The notes under the pieces were generated by a model. The model saw only the letters and a list, made by a program, of their open reading frames with translations. It was not told where the DNA came from and searched no databases. DNA of 37,422 bases, taken from Gemmatimonadota bacterium. Lineage in GTDB: Bacteria > Gemmatimonadota > Gemmatimonadetes > Gemmatimonadales > GWC2-71-9. The stretch covers positions 1 to 37,422 of the forward strand of contig JAOTWJ010000017.1 of NCBI GenBank assembly GCA_029862925.1. The letters run 5' to 3'. This document shows, piece after piece, positions 8,303 through 15,420 of this stretch. Each line of letters begins with the position of its first letter. The first letter of the stretch is position 1. The translations under genes and the position numbers were made by a program.

Positions 8303-9324
8303 GCCACGTCCTCGGCGAGGGCGACCACGTCCTCCGCGGCGATCCGGAGCCAGACCGCGGCCCCGTCGGTCAGGCCGGCCGCCGCCGCCGCCGGCACGTG
8401 CACCACGAGGGCCAGGCCGGCTGCGTCCACCAGGCACTCCACCGTGGCGCCGAAATACGCCGTGCGCCGCACGGTGCCGACCACCGCGCGTCCCTCCATG
8501 GGCTCCGCGGCAATCCCGATCCGCTCGGGACGCACCAGCGTGACGCCGTCGCCGGCACCCGACGGTCCGAGCCACGGCGCCAGGCGGGGTCGCGGGATGA
8601 CGTTCGACGCGCCGACGAACTCGGCCACCAGCCGCGAACGCGGCCGCTCGTAGATCTCCCGCGGCGTTCCCACCTGCACGAACCGGCCGGCGTGCATCAC
8701 CGCGACCCGGTCGGCCAGGCTCAGCGCCTCACCCTGATCGTGGGTCACGTGCAGGAACGTGATGCCGACGTTGCGCTGAATCCGCCGCAGCTCGGCCTGC
8801 ATCTGCTGGCGCAGCCCGCGATCGAGCGCACTCAACGGCTCGTCCAGCAGCAGCACCGCCGGCTCGTTCACCAGCGCCCGCGCCACGGCCACCCGCTGGC
8901 GCTGACCGCCCGACAGCTGCTGCGGAAAGCGGTCCCCGGTCGCCGGAAGATCCACCAGCGCGAGCGCCGCGTCCGCCCGACGCGCCCGGTCGGCCGCCGC
9001 GACGCGCCGCATCTCGAGACCGAACTCCACGTTCGCCCGCACGGTGAGATGGGGAAAGAGCGCGTAGTCCTGGAAAACGAGGTTCACGTTGCGGCGTTCC
9101 GGCGGCACCGCGATGAGCGACTGCCCCTCGAGCGCGATGTCGCCGCGGGACGGCGTCTCGAATCCCGCGATCAGCCGGAGCAGCGTCGTCTTGCCGCAGC
9201 CCGAGGCGCCCAGGATGCAGACATACTCGCCGGCCTGGAACGCCTCGGTGACGCCTCGCACCGCCTCGTGGGTGCCAAAGTGCTTCGCCACGTCGCGCAG
9301 CTCGAGCAGCGGGGGGCCGGACAT
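8299..9324 (-). CDS. potA: Polyamine ABC transporter ATPase PotA
   Basis: A 341-residue ATPase that powers the PotBC channel. From the ATG at 9324: Walker A GASGCGKTT with Lys45, Q-loop in LVFQDYALFPHLTV, signature LSGGQRQRVAVARAL, Walker B VLLLDEPLSALD and switch HVTHDQ. The C-terminal 100 residues form the TOBE-type regulatory domain found in PotA/CysA-like subunits (TLVRPERIGI, GTVRRTAYFGATVECLV). No Shine-Dalgarno precedes the ATG; instead TATCTT sits eight bases upstream, suggesting a leaderless transcript. It is first gene of potABCD and probably of the whole six-gene run down to 4164. Confidence 0.95.
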   Translation of the reverse strand: MSGPPLLELRDVAKHFGTHEAVRGVTEAFQAGEYVCILGASGCGKTTLLRLIAGFETPSRGDIALEGQSLIAVPPERRNVNLVFQDYALFPHLTVRANVEFGLEMRRVAAADRARRADAALALVDLPATGDRFPQQLSGGQRQRVAVARALVNEPAVLLLDEPLSALDRGLRQQMQAELRRIQRNVGITFLHVTHDQGEALSLADRVAVMHAGRFVQVGTPREIYERPRSRLVAEFVGASNVIPRPRLAPWLGPSGAGDGVTLVRPERIGIAAEPMEGRAVVGTVRRTAYFGATVECLVDAAGLALVVHVPAAAAAGLTDGAAVWLRIAAEDVVALAEDVA

Positions 9325-9332
9325 GGGGGGAG

Positions 9333-9338
9333 AAGATA
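9333..9338 (-). promoter_or_regulatory. Candidate -10 box for a leaderless potA transcript
   Basis: On the minus strand TATCTT ends eight bases before the potA ATG, with CT and six C residues in between and no ribosome binding site. A transcript would begin at or next to the start codon. No convincing -35 box is visible. Confidence 0.4.
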
Positions 9339-9347
9339 CACGACGGA

Positions 9348-9433
9348 CGGTTGGGCGGGTGGGCGGTTGAGCGGATCGCAGCATCCCGTCATCCCGTTAC
9401 CATCATCCACTCAGCCGCCCCCCCGCCCAACCG
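9348..9433. repeat. G-rich inverted repeat between eamA-type gene and potA
   Basis: CGGTTGGGCGGG at 9348-9359 is the exact reverse complement of 9422-9433. Inside it, 9360-9371 pairs imperfectly with CTCAGCCGCCCC from 9410, extending the arms to about 25 bases. The right arm forms the last codons and stop of the EamA gene (GRGGG tail). It probably terminates that gene, although no T-tract follows. Confidence 0.65.
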
Positions 9434-10325
9434 CCGATCCGCCCGGCGCCCGTCGGGCGCCGAAGTAGATCGCCCCCAACGCCAGCATCGCACCCGCCAG
9501 GTCGCCCACATCCGTGGGCCGAGCGAAGAACAGCATGTCCCAGACGAACGCGAGCGCGGGCTGGAGCAGCAGGATCAGGCCCACCCGCGCGGCCTCGACG
9601 TGCGCGATCCCGCGGGAGATGAGCAGCCAGCCCACCACCTGGGCCGTGACGCCGTAGGCGACGAGCACGAGCCCCGTGCCGGCATCCGGCACGCGCAGAC
9701 TCTCGCCCTCCAGAGCGGTGCTGACGCCGAGCAGGGCCGTCGTCGCGACACAGAGGAGCAGCAGGTTGGGCACCGGCTCGAGGCGTTGCGGCCGCGCCTG
9801 ACTGGCCCGTAGCACGAGGAGAAACGAGCCGTAGGCCAGCGCGGTGAGGAGCCCCAACACCACGCCCAGACGATACGGCGGCAGTCGCAGGCTCCAATCC
9901 ACGCCCACGAGCAGGAACAGCCCGAGCAGCGCGAGCGGGATGGCGATCAGGAGACGCCAGGTGAGGCGCTCGCGCAGCACGGCAAGCCCGAAGCCGGCGA
10001 GCAAGAAGACTTGGAAGTTGGCGAGGATGGTGGCCAGGCCCGGACCGACGAGATGGATGCTGCGGTGCCAGAACACGAGATCCAGCGTAAAGCAGGCGCC
10101 TGCGGCGAGCGCGAACCCGGCCGCCCGTCCGCCCGCCCAGAGCCGCTCTCGCCGCACCACGGCGAGGGCAAACAGCACGACCGCGCCGACGAGCATGCGG
10201 TAGAACCCCGCCGGCGTCGGACCGACCCGCGCGAGCTTCACGAAGACGGCCGCGAAGCTGAGGAGCACGGCACCGGCGGCGACCTGCCAGAACCCGCGTG
10301 CCGATGTGGCCGACCCTGCACCCAC
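9411..10325 (-). CDS. EamA-family (DMT superfamily) transporter
   Basis: A 304-residue inner-membrane protein with about ten hydrophobic helices arranged as two EamA repeats. Recognisable parts are FVKLARVGPTPAGFYRMLVG near the N-terminus, LDLVFWHRSIHLVGPGLATI and FQVFLLAG in the first repeat, and SRGIAHVEAARVGLILLLQP and a final AGAMLALGAIYFG in the second. The start is a GTG at 10325 with GGAGG six bases upstream; longer readings add Arg-rich low-complexity sequence encoded by the upstream G-rich repeat. The last residues (VGRGGG) are encoded by the inverted repeat at 9348-9433, so the tail is probably not functional. The exported metabolite is not predictable. Confidence 0.88.
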   Translation of the reverse strand: MGAGSATSARGFWQVAAGAVLLSFAAVFVKLARVGPTPAGFYRMLVGAVVLFALAVVRRERLWAGGRAAGFALAAGACFTLDLVFWHRSIHLVGPGLATILANFQVFLLAGFGLAVLRERLTWRLLIAIPLALLGLFLLVGVDWSLRLPPYRLGVVLGLLTALAYGSFLLVLRASQARPQRLEPVPNLLLLCVATTALLGVSTALEGESLRVPDAGTGLVLVAYGVTAQVVGWLLISRGIAHVEAARVGLILLLQPALAFVWDMLFFARPTDVGDLAGAMLALGAIYFGARRAPGGSAVGRGGG

Positions 10326-10374
10326 GACCGCCTCCGTGGTGAGTTCCCTCGCGACCCGAGCAGCGGGGCGCTGA

Positions 10375-10380
10375 AGTATA
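10375..10380 (-). promoter_or_regulatory. Candidate -10 box (TATACT) for the EamA gene
   Basis: TATACT on the minus strand, 49 bases before the GTG at 10325, is a near-consensus -10 element. No clear -35 is seen at the expected distance, where the G-rich repeat begins. Confidence 0.35.
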
Positions 10381-10439
10381 GGGCGGATGGGCGGATCCGC
10401 AGTGGCGGTGGGCAACCGCCCCCACCGCCCAACCGCCCA
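10381..10439. repeat. G-rich inverted repeat upstream of the EamA and kinase genes
   Basis: GGCGGTGGG (10404-10412) pairs perfectly with CCCACCGCC (10421-10429). Outer words GGGCGGATGGGCGG (10381-10394) and CCGCCCAACCGCCC (10426-10439) are also nearly complementary. It uses the same word, GGGCGGTTGGGCGG-like, as the repeat at 9348-9433, so both ends of the EamA gene carry it. Confidence 0.6.
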
Positions 10440-10463
10440 CGCGTCCATGGCCCTACATCACAA

Positions 10464-10493
10464 TTGGCAGACCTCTCCCGCGTTACTTACATT
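10464..10493 (+). promoter_or_regulatory. Candidate promoter of the RCC1 kinase gene
   Basis: TTGGCA (10464-10469), an 18-base spacer and TACATT (10488-10493) form a plausible sigma70-type promoter. Transcription would start near 10500, giving a leader of only about ten bases before the ATG at 10511. GGGGGA at 10494-10499 is too early to be a good ribosome site in such a transcript. Confidence 0.4.
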
Positions 10494-10510
10494 GGGGGAC
10501 TTCGGCTGCC

Positions 10511-13500
10511 ATGACTGATATCCACTGCTCGCGATGTAGCGCCCCGCTGACGGCCGGCGCGCGATTCTGCTCCACCTGCGGCCACGACGTGTCGGGGCAG
10601 CAGGCGGCGATCGCCACGGCCGGCATGCCGGCGGTGCCGCCGCCCCCGGCGGAGCCGCAGGCCGACCTGCTGCGCCAGCTGCGGCAGGCGACGCTCGGCG
10701 ATTACGACATCGTGGGCGAGCTGGGGCGCGGTGGCATGGCCACGGTGTTTCTGGGTCACGACATCGCGCTCGACCGCAAGGTCGCGATCAAGGTGATGTT
10801 CCCGTCCCTCGTGACGGGGCCGGGGATGGTCGAGCGCTTCAAGCGTGAGGCGCGCACGGCGGCGTCGCTCAGCCACCCGAACATCATCCCCATCTACGCC
10901 GTGCGCGAAACCAACCAGCTGCTGTTCTTCGTGATGAAGTTCGTCGACGGCCGTGGCCTCGACACGGTCGTGCGTGAGCACGGCCAGCTGCCGATCCCCA
11001 TGGTGCACGCCATCCTCTCCCAGGTGGGGGGCGCGCTCGGCTACGCGCACCGGCGCGGCATCGTGCACCGCGACATCAAGCCCGCCAACATCATGCTCGA
11101 CGACGAGGGCTGGGCGGTCGTCACCGATTTCGGGATCGCCAAGGTCTCCGATGCCCGCGGGCTCACGATGACTGGGGTCGCCATCGGCACGCCGTCGTAC
11201 ATGAGCCCCGAGCAGTGCGGCGCGAAGGAGATCACGGGCGCCTCCGATCAGTACTCCCTCGGCGTGGTCGCCTACGAGATGCTGACCGGCCTGACGCCGT
11301 TCCGGGCCGACTCGCTGATGGCGATCATGTGGCAGCATTTCAACGAGCCGCCCCCGCCGATCCTCGAGCGCCGGCCGGACTGTCCGCCGGCCCTGGCTGA
11401 GGCGGTGATGCGGATGCTGGCCAAGGGACCGGCCGAGCGCTGGCTGAGCATGGAAGAGGCGGTGGCCGGCGCCCCCGTCCTGTCGCATGACGATCCGGTG
11501 CGCCTGCAGATGCGCAGCCTCGCCCGCGCCGGGCACGCGGCCCAGATGCTGTCGCAGGTCCACACCCCCGAGAGTCCGATCCCCGCCACGCGGCCCGGTG
11601 CGCCGGCCCCGCCGTCGGTCTCGCCCGACGCGCCGACGATACCGTCGGGAGCCTCCGCGGCGCCCCCCACACCGCCGCCGGCCCCGCCGATCGGCGCCGT
11701 CCCGCCGGCGCCGGCCACCCCGGTGCCGACCGTCGAGCCCTACGACATGACGCTGCCGCCCGTGGCACCGACCCGGCCGCCCGCGGTCGAGCCCTACGAC
11801 ATGACGCTGCCGCCCGTGGCACCGACCCGGCCGCCCGCGATCGAGCCCCCAGCGCCACAACCCGTGTGGACGGTGCCGGCGGCGCCCACGGCGCCAGCGC
11901 CTGCGCCGCCACGTGCACCCAAGGCCAAGCGGGCACCGTCGCGCGCGCCGCTGCTGCGCGCTGCCGGCATCGTCGCGGTTCTCGGCGCCGGAGGGGCGGC
12001 CGCGTGGCTCGCGTTCGGACCCGGGCGCGGAGGCCAGTCGGCGGGCCCCGCCACGGGCGGTGAGCCCCTGCCCGCCCCCGTGAGCACGATCCTGGTGGGC
12101 CCGTCGCCCACGTCCATCGCGGTCGGCGGCAGCATGCGGCTCACGGCGATCGCGGCCGACAGCCTCGGCAATCCGCTCACCGGCCGCGCGATCGCGTGGC
12201 GGTCTTCGGACAGCGCCGTGGCTCGGGTCAGTCCGGCCGGCATCGTGGAGGGGCTCGCCCCGGGGACGGCCACGATCGCCGCCGCGAGCGAGGGCCGCGA
12301 GGGGGCGGCGTTTCTCACGGTGACCGAGACGCGGGCGCGTGTCGCGACCCTCGAGATCACGCCGCGCGCGGTGAGCCTCGCCCCCGGCGACACGGCGGCG
12401 CTTCGGGCGCTGCCCAAGGACCAGAGCGGCACGATCCTCGGCGATCGCGAGGTGGCGTGGACGTCGAGCGATCCGTCCGTCCTCCAGATCTCGCCGGCCG
12501 GCGGGCTGCTGGCCCGGGGGGAGGGCGCCGCCACGATCACGGCGGTAATCGAGGGCGTGCGGACGACCCTGCGGGTCGCGGTGACCCAGCCGCCGGTCGC
12601 CAGCATCGCCGTGAGTCAGCCGCCCGGCGAGTTCCGCGCCGGGCAGACGGCGACCCTCACGGCCACGGTCCGGGATGCCCGCGGTCGCGTGGTGACCGAT
12701 CGGCCGGTGACGTGGGCGTCTTCCGACGAGCGCACCGTGTCCGTGACGGCGGCGGGGCTCATCACGGCGCGCCGCGAGGGCACGGCGCGGATCACGGCCA
12801 CCGCCCAAGGCCGCACGGGCGAGATCCGGGTGACGGTAGCGCCGCCGCCGCCGGCCCCGGTGGCGGGAGTCGCCGTGACACCCCGCACGGCGGAAGTCGA
12901 GGTCGGCCAGACCGTCACGATCGGGGCGACCCTGCGCGATGCGCGGAATCAGGCGGTGAGCGACCGGCTCGTGGCGTGGCGCTCGAGCGACGAGCAGATC
13001 GCGACCGTCACCGCCGGCATCGTGACGGGGCGCCGCGCGGGCCGCGTGACGATCACCGCCACGAGCGAGAGCCAGTCGGCCTCCGCCACCGTGACGGTGA
13101 CCGCACCGCCGGTCCCCGTCACTCCGCCGGTCGCGCAACCCGGGCCGGCCACGCCCGGTCCCAGCGGGGGCGGCATGCCGGCCATGCGGGGCGGCACAAT
13201 CGTCGCCGGGACCGCGCACTCGTGCGGCGTGCTGCAGGACGGTGCGACCGCGTGCTGGGGCACCGACGCCGCCGGTCAGGTGGGACTCGCGTCCGGCGTG
13301 CGCGGGCTCGTGGCCCTCGCCGCCGGCGACGACCACACCTGCGGCCTCACCGCCGACGGCTCCGCTCGATGCTGGGGCACCAACAAGAAGGGCCAGCTCG
13401 GCGCCGGCCGCCCGTCGAACCGTGCGGTGACGGAGCCGGTGACCGTCGCCGGCGCGCGGCGGTACACCGCCCTCACCGCCGGCGCCCAGCACACCTGCGG

Positions 13501-14221
13501 CATCGCCGACGACGGCAGCGGGTGGTGTTGGGGCGCGAACGGCTCCGGCCAGTTGGGCAACGGTTCGACCCGTGACAGCCCCACCCCCGTCGCCATCGCG
13601 GGGGGGCACAAGTTCAAGGCGCTGGCCGGCGGCGAAGAGCACACCTGCGGACTTACCACCGCCGGGAAGGTCTACTGCTGGGGTGACGGGTTCTCCGGCC
13701 AGATCGGGCGCGGCATTCTCGAGTCTTCGCGCGATCCCTACCCGGTGGATCTGCCGGCGGCGGCGAGCGGCATCGCCGTCGGGCGACGGCATTCGTGCGC
13801 GGTACTCGGCACCGGCGTCGCCTACTGTTGGGGCGACAACCAGTCCGGCGAGGTCGGGGACGGCTCCTCCTCGCAGCGGATGTCGCCCAGCCAAGTGACC
13901 GGCACGACCCGGTTCGCGAGTCTCGCGGCGGGCCGCGAGTTCACCTGTGGACTGACCGGGCGCGGCGAGGCTTATTGCTGGGGTCGGAACCGCGAGGGGC
14001 AGCTCGGCGACAGCACCCGCGCCAACAAGTCGCGGCCGGTGCGCGTGCGGTCCCTCGTGGCCATGGAGACGTTGGCTGCCGGGGAGCGGCACGTCTGCGC
14101 GCTCACCGAGGGACGGCTGCCGATCTGTTGGGGCGCCAACGCGAGCGGACAGCTGGGGACCGGCGGCACGGACGGCTCGCCCGTCCCGGTCCCCGTGTCC
14201 GCCGACATCGTCCGGCGGTGA
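10511..14221 (+). CDS. Transmembrane Ser/Thr kinase with zinc ribbon, BIG2 domains and a seven-repeat RCC1 propeller
   Basis: A 1236-residue protein with an unusual domain order. Residues 6-23 form a zinc ribbon (CSRC and CSTC). A PknB-type kinase spans about 65-320: GELGRGGMATVFLG, Lys94, HRDIKPAN with Asp188, DFGIAK with Asp206, GTPSYMSPEQ. A Pro-rich linker contains two exact 54-base repeats (11732-11785, 11786-11839; VEPYDMTLPPVAPTRPPA). One helix near 483-503 (AAGIVAVLGAGGAAAWLAF) should cross the inner membrane. Outside follow four BIG2-type Ig domains (about 524-862; each with WRSSD/WTSSD and a GTATI-like strand) and seven RCC1 repeats (about 896-1236), each of the form H-x-C-G/A...C-W-G...G-Q-L-G. 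The paired Cys in each repeat could form disulfides in the periplasm. It is followed 38 bases later by a small outer-membrane barrel. Ligand and kinase targets are unknown. Confidence 0.93.
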   Translation: MTDIHCSRCSAPLTAGARFCSTCGHDVSGQQAAIATAGMPAVPPPPAEPQADLLRQLRQATLGDYDIVGELGRGGMATVFLGHDIALDRKVAIKVMFPSLVTGPGMVERFKREARTAASLSHPNIIPIYAVRETNQLLFFVMKFVDGRGLDTVVREHGQLPIPMVHAILSQVGGALGYAHRRGIVHRDIKPANIMLDDEGWAVVTDFGIAKVSDARGLTMTGVAIGTPSYMSPEQCGAKEITGASDQYSLGVVAYEMLTGLTPFRADSLMAIMWQHFNEPPPPILERRPDCPPALAEAVMRMLAKGPAERWLSMEEAVAGAPVLSHDDPVRLQMRSLARAGHAAQMLSQVHTPESPIPATRPGAPAPPSVSPDAPTIPSGASAAPPTPPPAPPIGAVPPAPATPVPTVEPYDMTLPPVAPTRPPAVEPYDMTLPPVAPTRPPAIEPPAPQPVWTVPAAPTAPAPAPPRAPKAKRAPSRAPLLRAAGIVAVLGAGGAAAWLAFGPGRGGQSAGPATGGEPLPAPVSTILVGPSPTSIAVGGSMRLTAIAADSLGNPLTGRAIAWRSSDSAVARVSPAGIVEGLAPGTATIAAASEGREGAAFLTVTETRARVATLEITPRAVSLAPGDTAALRALPKDQSGTILGDREVAWTSSDPSVLQISPAGGLLARGEGAATITAVIEGVRTTLRVAVTQPPVASIAVSQPPGEFRAGQTATLTATVRDARGRVVTDRPVTWASSDERTVSVTAAGLITARREGTARITATAQGRTGEIRVTVAPPPPAPVAGVAVTPRTAEVEVGQTVTIGATLRDARNQAVSDRLVAWRSSDEQIATVTAGIVTGRRAGRVTITATSESQSASATVTVTAPPVPVTPPVAQPGPATPGPSGGGMPAMRGGTIVAGTAHSCGVLQDGATACWGTDAAGQVGLASGVRGLVALAAGDDHTCGLTADGSARCWGTNKKGQLGAGRPSNRAVTEPVTVAGARRYTALTAGAQHTCGIADDGSGWCWGANGSGQLGNGSTRDSPTPVAIAGGHKFKALAGGEEHTCGLTTAGKVYCWGDGFSGQIGRGILESSRDPYPVDLPAAASGIAVGRRHSCAVLGTGVAYCWGDNQSGEVGDGSSSQRMSPSQVTGTTRFASLAAGREFTCGLTGRGEAYCWGRNREGQLGDSTRANKSRPVRVRSLVAMETLAAGERHVCALTEGRLPICWGANASGQLGTGGTDGSPVPVPVSADIVRR
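11732..11839 (+). repeat. Two tandem 54-base repeats inside the kinase linker
   Basis: Copies at 11732-11785 and 11786-11839 encode the same 18 residues, VEPYDMTLPPVAPTRPPA; a partial third copy starts at 11840 (IEPP). The frame is preserved, so the repeat lengthens the juxtamembrane linker. Confidence 0.9.
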
Positions 14222-14259
14222 CGCCGCCGGTCACACGCACACCTCACCTGGAGGGTTTC

Positions 14260-14898
14260 GTGTCGACACGCAACGCATGGGGCATCGGCGCGGTCTGCGC
14301 GCTCGCGCTCGGGCTCTCACCCGCACCGGCGGTGGCCCAGGGAGCGGTCGAGTTTACCCCGTTCTTCACGAGTTACTACCCGATCGCGACCGTCGATGAC
14401 GCCGTCGGCGGGGATCAGACGATCGACGAAAAGCAGGTCGCCGCGCCGGGCTTCGGGGCACGGCTCACGTTCTGGGTGGGGCGGTCCATCGGATTCGAGG
14501 GCGCGGGTTCCATGGCGTGGAGTGGCACGAAGTTCACGTCCACCAACCCCACCAGCACGCCCGTGTCAGTCTCGCTCCCCGGGTATCTGATCGCGGCGAG
14601 CGGCCGACTGCTCTACCGTCCCGCGCGCACGAACTTCTACCTGCTGATCGGGGGAGGCATTGTGTCGCACGGCGGCGACACGTGGAACTTCTCCGGCATC
14701 ACCGGGAAAACCGATCCGGCGGCCGTGGTGGGATTCGGCGCGCGCGCCTCGGTGACGCCGAAGATCGCCCTCACCGTCAACGTCGAGAGCTACTTGTACG
14801 CCTTCGATCCGGATGGCACCGGCACCGAGTACGAGTCCAAGCTGCAGCCGGACATTTACGTCTCGATCGGGGTGCCCATCAGCTTCGGCCGCCGCTAG
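14260..14898 (+). CDS. Small outer-membrane beta-barrel protein
   Basis: A 212-residue exported protein. The start is a GTG at 14260 preceded by GGAGGG at the right distance. Residues 1-28 are a signal peptide (GAVCALALGLSPAPAVAQG). The mature part alternates polar and hydrophobic residues in beta-hairpin style: VEFTPFFTSYYPIA, APGFGARLTFWVGRSIGFEG, ARTNFYLLIGGGIVSHGG, KIALTVNVESYLYAFD, and a last strand PDIYVSIGVPISFGRR. This resembles the OmpA-like or OmpW-like eight-stranded barrel class (outer-membrane beta-barrel domain). It lies 38 bases behind the RCC1 kinase gene and ends just before a strong terminator, so the two genes probably share a transcript. The function is not predictable. 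Confidence 0.82.
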   Translation: MSTRNAWGIGAVCALALGLSPAPAVAQGAVEFTPFFTSYYPIATVDDAVGGDQTIDEKQVAAPGFGARLTFWVGRSIGFEGAGSMAWSGTKFTSTNPTSTPVSVSLPGYLIAASGRLLYRPARTNFYLLIGGGIVSHGGDTWNFSGITGKTDPAAVVGFGARASVTPKIALTVNVESYLYAFDPDGTGTEYESKLQPDIYVSIGVPISFGRR

Positions 14899-14920
14899 CC
14901 CACCGCGGGGAACATCACGA

Positions 14921-14948
14921 GGGACGGGGCCAGCGCCCCGTCCCTTTG
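14921..14948. terminator. Strong intrinsic terminator between convergent genes
   Basis: GGGACGGGGC (14921-14930), a CAGC loop, then GCCCCGTCCC (14935-14944), followed by TTTG. The stem is a perfect ten base pairs. It lies between the plus-strand barrel gene (stop 14898) and the minus-strand lipoprotein gene (stop 14956) and probably serves at least the plus strand. Confidence 0.85.
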
Positions 14949-14955
14949 TGCTGGG

Positions 14956-15351
14956 TCAGCAGGTCCCGCCGGTCCCGTCCGCGATCTTGGCCGTCACCTC
15001 GCACGACTCGGGACTCTCGCCGTCGTCGTTGAGCGCGGTCACCACGAAGTAGTACAGGATGTTGGGGTCCAGGCCCGGCGGATGATCGAACTTGTCCGAC
15101 AGGTTGGGGTGGAACATGTTCCCCGTGAGCGTCGCATAGTTGATCCGCTTCACGCCCCCGACCGCCGCCATGTACACGTTGTACCGGGTGGCGCCCGGGA
15201 CATCGGTCCACGTGATCAGGATGTTGTTGGCCTGCACCGCCGCGGAGATCGACGCCGGGGCGGCTGGGGGATTGCCCGCTTGGGTGGGCTGGTCGCCCGC
15301 GCAGGCGAGCGCGAGCGCGGATGCCACACAAGTGGCAAGACGGGCGTTCAT
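14956..15351 (-). CDS. Lipoprotein with one fibronectin type III-like domain
   Basis: A 131-residue exported protein. The ATG at 15351 is preceded by GGGAGG. Residues 1-18 form a lipoprotein signal with cleavage before Cys18 in ALALACAGD. After a short Pro/Ala linker, residues about 30-120 show the FN3 strand pattern: ISAAVQANNILITWTDVP, ATRYNVYMAAVGG, and ILYYFVVTALNDDGESPES, ending with the family's V-T-A-x-N-x-x-G-E-S-x-x-S motif. Two Cys near the end (ESCEV and GGTC) may form a disulfide. No enzymatic domain is attached, so a binding or cell-surface role is the best guess. Confidence 0.85.
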   Translation of the reverse strand: MNARLATCVASALALACAGDQPTQAGNPPAAPASISAAVQANNILITWTDVPGATRYNVYMAAVGGVKRINYATLTGNMFHPNLSDKFDHPPGLDPNILYYFVVTALNDDGESPESCEVTAKIADGTGGTC

Positions 15352-15420
15352 GACGGGCCTCCCTTCCCGAACATGGAATACGGACGATTCCGGCCACATT
15401 GGTCCGCAGTCACCAGTGTG

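Noticed and set aside
9403-10440. A second long minus-strand frame overlapping the EamA gene
   Set aside because: The product is Arg/Ala/Gly-rich with no membrane helices. The other frame has ten helices, EamA motifs and a GGAGG-preceded GTG.
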